Below are positions 59,742 to 64,000 of a DNA stretch of 64,000 bases, piece after piece (the first letter of the stretch is position 1; each line of letters opens with the position of its first letter). The notes beneath the pieces are model-generated. The model searched no databases and had not been told where the DNA came from. It saw nothing but the letters and a program-made list of their open reading frames with translations. The DNA comes from Acidaminococcus sp. (lineage in GTDB: Bacteria; Bacillota; Negativicutes; Acidaminococcales; Acidaminococcaceae). The DNA lies in the NCBI GenBank assembly GCA_022482815.1, contig JAKVOM010000001.1, forward strand, positions 1 to 64,000. The letters are read 5' to 3'. The position numbers and the translations under genes are program-made.

Positions 59742-61373
59742 CTAGAGAGTCGTAGGCTGCAGTCTCACTATCAGTCTTTCCATTGCATTGCGAATTGATG
59801 TCTTGGTTATTTTCAGTTCATGTGAATTTGTTCTGGCTTCTTCAACGGGAGGATACTCTAATTTCTCGTCCTTAAGCATCTGTATAAAACTCCCATGATC
59901 CCCAATACCCTTAGTTTTATGAGGACAGGGACCTGCAATGATTCCTGCGTATTTCATACCATTTTGTTTAATCCTGTCTGTATAACTTTTTACATCCTCA
60001 TAATTCAGCAAAATTTCCAAGTGATCATTACGGAGGCCTGGCACTTGTTTTTTAAGTACCCCCTTAATATCATTTGCTTTAATCCTGGATTCACCGATAA
60101 TCAGGATTTTCTGATTTCTTCGCAAAAAACTTGCAGCCGTAAAGCCCGGCGATGCGGTTTGTTCAGTTTGAGTTTCCGGGACTGCTGCACGAAGTCGCTG
60201 AATCTCTGCATTAGCCTTCTGCAAATCAGAAGTGAATTTGTCAATCTTTGCGCTATATTTTTCAGCCTCAGCATTCTGTTTAGCAATCGTTGCGGTATAC
60301 TGTTCAGCCTCAGCACGCAGCTCGGTGTTTTCATTTTCAGTTTCCGCCAGTAACTCATTTAACTCTTCAATTTCAGCCTTCAGTTTTCCTAAAGCGGAGG
60401 CCTGTTCCTTCAACTGTTTTAAGTCGGATTCATGGCCCGAGAGCTTGCTTTCCAACGTCTTTTCTCTTTGTAAAGAAGCATATTCCCGTTCTTTAGCTCC
60501 CTGAAGCTCCTCTGTGGTGGATTTTAACTGACTCTTGAGTTTGGCATTCTCTTCATGCTGCTTAGCAATATCCTGCTTATACTGCTTTGCCTGTAGTTTG
60601 TAATCACCAAGCTGGAGTTCCTGTGCATTAGCTTTCTCCTGTAATTCTGCAAGTTTATCTTTAAGTTCTGCAACTTCTTGTTCAAGCTCACTTGCTGCCT
60701 GTGCACCGGTCTCTTCTTCCTCTACCTCTTCCTTTTGCCACTCAGCCAGGTTCACCTCAAGTCCTAAGGCAACCTCAAAATTCAGGCATGCATTGGAATC
60801 TTTAACTCCAAGCTCCTCAGCTTTATTTAGAATCGCTTCCGAATCTACCTCTGACAAATCCTGCGTTCCCGAAAGTTCAGCGACTCTGTTTAAAAAGTCC
60901 TGAAATAGGAACTTGCGTTTTTGCACTGACTCGGGGTTGTTCTTGTTAATTTTATCAATATAATCAAAAAGATATTTCGGGTTCTCCGCCCAATACAAAA
61001 GAATATCCGTATGAATCTGGGACGCTGCAAAGTACAAATGAACCCAATCCGGAAGGTCTTCATAATTATCTTCCAGCACTATTAGATGATTACCGGCTTC
61101 GACATATCGCCCGAATTGAAAACACATCCTTGCACTCTGCTGTGTAGCAGTCAAGAAGCACTCCCTGTTGGAGTATACATTCAACCCCAGATTAAATGCT
61201 CTTTCATACGCTTTGATAATCAACTTGTCTGCTTCGCTGGAATCATGACTATATATGAATTTACCAATCCAAAATGCGTCTTCCCAGTCTCTGGCATTAG
61301 CGATATCTTCTTGCAGCGTATCAATACCTGGCAACTCGGCTTTTTGTTCAAACATCAATTCATACTTTCGCAT
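59742..61373 (-). CDS. coiled-coil protein with DUF2325-like C-terminal domain, candidate defence component
   Basis: 543 residues, starting 4 bp after the preceding stop. Residues 1-210 are a helical repeat-like domain (AFWIGKFIYSHDSSEADKLI, LPDWVHLYFAASQIHTDILL). Residues 215-430 are a long coiled coil. Residues ~445-543 resemble DUF2325: KILIIGESRIKANDIKGVLK, YAGIIAGPCPHKTKGIGDHG, FIQMLKDEKLEYPPVEEA and ELKITKTSIRNAMERLI. DUF2325 is Rossmann-like with unknown role. The operon with a UvrD-like helicase suggests DNA-linked defence or repair. Confidence 0.65.
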   Translation of the reverse strand: MRKYELMFEQKAELPGIDTLQEDIANARDWEDAFWIGKFIYSHDSSEADKLIIKAYERAFNLGLNVYSNRECFLTATQQSARMCFQFGRYVEAGNHLIVLEDNYEDLPDWVHLYFAASQIHTDILLYWAENPKYLFDYIDKINKNNPESVQKRKFLFQDFLNRVAELSGTQDLSEVDSEAILNKAEELGVKDSNACLNFEVALGLEVNLAEWQKEEVEEEETGAQAASELEQEVAELKDKLAELQEKANAQELQLGDYKLQAKQYKQDIAKQHEENAKLKSQLKSTTEELQGAKEREYASLQREKTLESKLSGHESDLKQLKEQASALGKLKAEIEELNELLAETENENTELRAEAEQYTATIAKQNAEAEKYSAKIDKFTSDLQKANAEIQRLRAAVPETQTEQTASPGFTAASFLRRNQKILIIGESRIKANDIKGVLKKQVPGLRNDHLEILLNYEDVKSYTDRIKQNGMKYAGIIAGPCPHKTKGIGDHGSFIQMLKDEKLEYPPVEEARTNSHELKITKTSIRNAMERLIVRLQPTTL

Positions 61374-61377
61374 TTGA

Positions 61378-63081
61378 CTACTCCTCTAAGTTGTTGAATA
61401 CCTCTTTCCAAGACTTAGGATCTTCCGCAAATACTTGTTTGAATTTATCTTCCTTTTCTAAATAATCCTTATGCAGCTTTTCTTTATTCGGCACAAGATT
61501 CTTAGCGTCTTTTAGCAACTGTTCCAACTTCTTGCGCTTCTCGATACTCAACTCCTCGCCTTTCTTAATAGCAGGAAGGGTCACTGATGCAATGCGGTAT
61601 GCATATCCCTTATTTTCTGCTTTCTTTTTGGAGCCACAGTCCTCAACAGCCAATTCAAACAGCTTTTCAAACACTTCGTCCTTTAACTTAGCAAGTGGTA
61701 TTTTTAAAAGTGCTTCCCGAACATCACTTGCTGTGATGACCCGTTCCTCGTGCAGCTCAATGCCAAGAATCGCGCCATTCTCAACGCCACAAGGCTGCGG
61801 AAAAGTTGTCGACAGGGTAACTCCAGAAGCAGGATTCTTTTTTTCTACATAAGCTTCTATGTACTGCCACAATAACTGATTGTCCTTATGGAATTTATTG
61901 CCAGGAAAACCAAGGAGCCCGTTCAGTACACCCCACAAAACCATGGCGCGGCGTTTCGTCAGTTGATCTGCATTATAGACTTCTAATGACCTTAAAAAAT
62001 CATCATAACGTTTCGGGTTTTTTGCCACAAACAACAAGGAGCTTAGTGAGCAGATCCGTTTTGGAATTGCTGCTAGAATTTCTTCCGGGGTTTTATCAGA
62101 TTTCCCGGAAATCAATTCCTCGATTTCCGTAATACTACATTTGATTTGATTCTTCTCATTTGGGTTTTCGCTCAAGACAGATAGCGGACCGCTGAGCGAG
62201 TCCACTACCTCAATCATAGTATTTGGTGATTTTCTGAGATCAGTTTCAACGTCTAAAAAAGTACGATAAATGATATTGTAAATCTTTTGATTCAAATCAG
62301 TCATCTGATTCTCAGGTTGATAAAACAAATCCAGCTGCTCCACATTGTCTTTCTCTTTTTGGGCAAGATTAAGATAATGAGGAAGCGCTGTGCTAACGTC
62401 ATCTTCATGTAATCCTAAGAACCGCATCAGACTTCTGTCAATGCTAAATCTATAATTACCATACTGCCAGTTACGGGTACCAACCACAAAATTTAGCAGC
62501 CCGGCCCTTTCTTTTTCACGAACTTCAATACCTCTGATTATGTCTTTCACATTCATCTTACCGGCAGAAATAATTTTTTCCTCATCCGGAGTCAAAGTGA
62601 ATTCTTCCGAAAAATCTTCTGGTAGAATTCCGTATTTATTCGTTGGGTACCAGTAATCCGGCGACGGGCGTTTAAAATTAGTGACATCATCATGCGTATC
62701 AAAATAAATTTTTTCCACGCAGGAAAGAGGAATTTCACCAAGCAAATAAGCACCTATGCAGGTGTCAGGATTATATTCATTCAGTTTCTTCAGTTGGTAT
62801 TCTAAAGAACCGTCCTTCTTCATAAGAAAAATAGCTTCATGGTCATCTTCATTCGGTTCTCTTAATTCCAATGTAATGGGGTAAACGGATTCCGGTGTTG
62901 TAATCCCTTGTTCCCGCACCTTGCGGCTTAATTTTTTATGTGTGACGAACAAGAAATTTTCAGAAGTAACAGATATCGTCCTATTGCCAAGTTTATCGTG
63001 TACTACGCTGTCAGGAGCTATGATGTTACGTTCGAGATAGTCAAACAACACACTTTTATTTGAATAAAAGTAGAATTTCAT
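61378..63081 (-). CDS. unknown 567-aa protein between UvrD-like helicase and DUF2325-like gene
   Basis: ATG 63079-63081 has AGAGGGATTTAGT upstream, 17 bp after the helicase stop; an earlier start overlaps the helicase. The N-terminus KFYFYSNKSVLFDYLERNII and APDSVVHDKLGNRTISVTSE, then LFVTHKKLSRKVREQGITTP, looks like a compact alpha/beta domain at the start of an enzyme; I cannot name it. The middle has SAGKMNVKDIIRGIEVREKE and GTRNWQYGNYRFSIDRSLMR. The C-terminal 70 residues are a Lys-rich helix. The N-domain bears a faint likeness to DarT-type ADP-ribosyltransferases, too weak to assert. Confidence 0.6.
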   Translation of the reverse strand: MKFYFYSNKSVLFDYLERNIIAPDSVVHDKLGNRTISVTSENFLFVTHKKLSRKVREQGITTPESVYPITLELREPNEDDHEAIFLMKKDGSLEYQLKKLNEYNPDTCIGAYLLGEIPLSCVEKIYFDTHDDVTNFKRPSPDYWYPTNKYGILPEDFSEEFTLTPDEEKIISAGKMNVKDIIRGIEVREKERAGLLNFVVGTRNWQYGNYRFSIDRSLMRFLGLHEDDVSTALPHYLNLAQKEKDNVEQLDLFYQPENQMTDLNQKIYNIIYRTFLDVETDLRKSPNTMIEVVDSLSGPLSVLSENPNEKNQIKCSITEIEELISGKSDKTPEEILAAIPKRICSLSSLLFVAKNPKRYDDFLRSLEVYNADQLTKRRAMVLWGVLNGLLGFPGNKFHKDNQLLWQYIEAYVEKKNPASGVTLSTTFPQPCGVENGAILGIELHEERVITASDVREALLKIPLAKLKDEVFEKLFELAVEDCGSKKKAENKGYAYRIASVTLPAIKKGEELSIEKRKKLEQLLKDAKNLVPNKEKLHKDYLEKEDKFKQVFAEDPKSWKEVFNNLEE

Positions 63082-63097
63082 ACTAAATCCCTCTTGA

Positions 63098-64000
63098 TCA
63101 TTTCCATTCCAGTAAGTCACTGTTGTTAGTCAACACTGTCATTGTATTGATTTTCCCTTCCTTTATCACCTTACTCCAATAATAAAGATAAAGTTCGCTG
63201 ATTGCCCTCGAAGTAGCTACATATACCCTGTTTGCGTCAATTGTTGCATCCCCGGAAGATAAAATTTTATCGAACAGGGGAAGCAATACAATATCGAATT
63301 CCAATCCTTTCATGGTTCCGTATGTAAGAATTTTCACTCCAGGCTGATTAAAATCAATAGTATACTTCGGTGGCAAATGCATCTGTACATTAACAGTTTT
63401 CGGTAGTATGGCTCTCATGGATTTATATGTATTTATCTCTGCCCCTTGGTTCACAACAATAATACCGATTTCTTTCTCTTTATTTTGTTCAATGATTTTA
63501 GCCATTTCTTTGTTAAGTTCGTCAAAATTGCCTGATGCTGTTTGGGTGATAACAGGCTTCTTTCCATGATCTTCGGAAGGTGCCGGAGTTCCATTTATGC
63601 AATATAGCGCAGATACTTTTTGGATTTCAATTGTATTTCGGAAATTCCGAGTTAATTTATAATCTGTCGGTTCACATAACATTTTTAAAGTGACATATTT
63701 ATTTGTCTTATCATCCTCTATTGCCTGGTTGGGGTCAAAAAAACATGTCATATGCTCTGAAATTTTGCTCAAGATTTCAAGCAATTCAATAGGAAAGTCC
63801 TGAGATTCATCTATGACGACATGGAAATATATTCTTCCCAGCTTACCCATTCTCTCTTGTACTTTATTCCACTGTATATTCCATATCCACTTATTCCCAG
63901 CCATAGTGAACAAGTCCGTTTGGGGCCAACCTTGTTGCGTATAAACCTCCTTAAGCCAGTGATGGTATGTGCTAATTTCAATGTTCTTAAAATCTTCCTT
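63098..64000 (-). CDS. UvrD/Rep-like superfamily I helicase, C-terminal part (5' end beyond window)
   Basis: The frame is open to base 64000; 300 residues visible. It begins KEDFKNIEISTYHHWLKEVY and contains a motif II-like FHVVIDESQDFPIELLEILS, motif III-like HMTCFFDPNQAIEDD, motif IV-like LTRNFRNTIEIQKVSALYC, VKILTYGTMKGLEFDIVLLP (motif V) and RVYVATSRAISELYLYY (motif VI). The P-loop lies outside the window. Such small UvrD-like helicases occur in defence operons with unknown partners. Followed closely by two further genes. Confidence 0.85.
   Translation of the reverse strand, partial: KEDFKNIEISTYHHWLKEVYTQQGWPQTDLFTMAGNKWIWNIQWNKVQERMGKLGRIYFHVVIDESQDFPIELLEILSKISEHMTCFFDPNQAIEDDKTNKYVTLKMLCEPTDYKLTRNFRNTIEIQKVSALYCINGTPAPSEDHGKKPVITQTASGNFDELNKEMAKIIEQNKEKEIGIIVVNQGAEINTYKSMRAILPKTVNVQMHLPPKYTIDFNQPGVKILTYGTMKGLEFDIVLLPLFDKILSSGDATIDANRVYVATSRAISELYLYYWSKVIKEGKINTMTVLTNNSDLLEWK

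Noticed and set aside
61378-63081. Calling the 567-aa protein a DarT-like ADP-ribosyltransferase
   Set aside because: Only a vague N-terminal resemblance; no conserved catalytic Glu context could be shown by eye.

Overview
The window looks like chromosome of an anaerobic Firmicute with a Gram-negative-type envelope. My best guess is a Negativicute of the Acidaminococcus/Phascolarctobacterium kind. That rests on a TAXI-type TRAP transporter with its DUF1850 partner, a YvrJ/DUF2922/DUF1659 operon, strong AGGAGG ribosome binding sites and dispersed GTGGATAGTGG intergenic repeats. The genus is inference, not something I can prove from sequence alone.

Layout. (1) About 1-31.4 kb is a siphovirus-type prophage read on the minus strand. 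From right to left come an early region (sigma-like factor, antirepressor, DUF4406, primase/DUF3987, VRR-NUC, frameshifted SNF2 helicase, DUF1492 late regulator), a terminator, and then the late region (HNH, TerS, ParB-methyltransferase, accessory genes with amidoligase, TerL, portal, ClpP-like protease, HK97 capsid, connectors, tail tube, tail chaperone with a -1 frameshift, tape measure, Dit, tail hub, fibre). A roughly 4.3 kb foreign block sits inside the late region at about 17.57-21.87 kb (relaxase tail, TetR, ABC transporter, truncated macrodomain gene). (2) 32.0-36.7 kb is an AT-rich plus-strand operon of four genes with its own promoter, operator-like repeats and terminator. It encodes two unrecognised proteins sharing one short motif, an AAA_13/ABC-type ATPase and a small HTH protein. 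It is my leading candidate for an undescribed conflict system. (3) 36.8-41.2 kb is a decayed restriction-modification-like island (PLD-SNF2 helicase, DUF4391, truncated Mod). (4) 41.9-45.7 kb holds a cell-wall amidase operon and, divergently, a phage/plasmid-like XRE-sigma-replisome organizer set with an origin-like tail. (5) 45.8-50.8 kb is a ugp/malK-type sugar ABC operon ending in a TIM-barrel isomerase. (6) 51.1-56.7 kb holds a cyclase-family hydrolase, an ORF-less group II intron relic and a TAXI TRAP operon. (7) 57-59.7 kb holds rplM-rpsI flanked by dispersed repeats and possible structured RNAs. (8) 59.7 kb to the end holds three tightly packed minus-strand genes (UvrD-like helicase, unknown 567-aa protein, coiled-coil protein with DUF2325-like tail), a second candidate defence operon that continues beyond the window.

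The prophage genes form a coherent packaging-head-tail order, except that TerS and TerL are separated by about 9 kb of accessory DNA. Several start codons were moved from the longest frame to positions with a good Shine-Dalgarno sequence or an ATGA/TGATG stop-start overlap, as stated per gene. No tRNA, rRNA, integrase or CRISPR array was seen.
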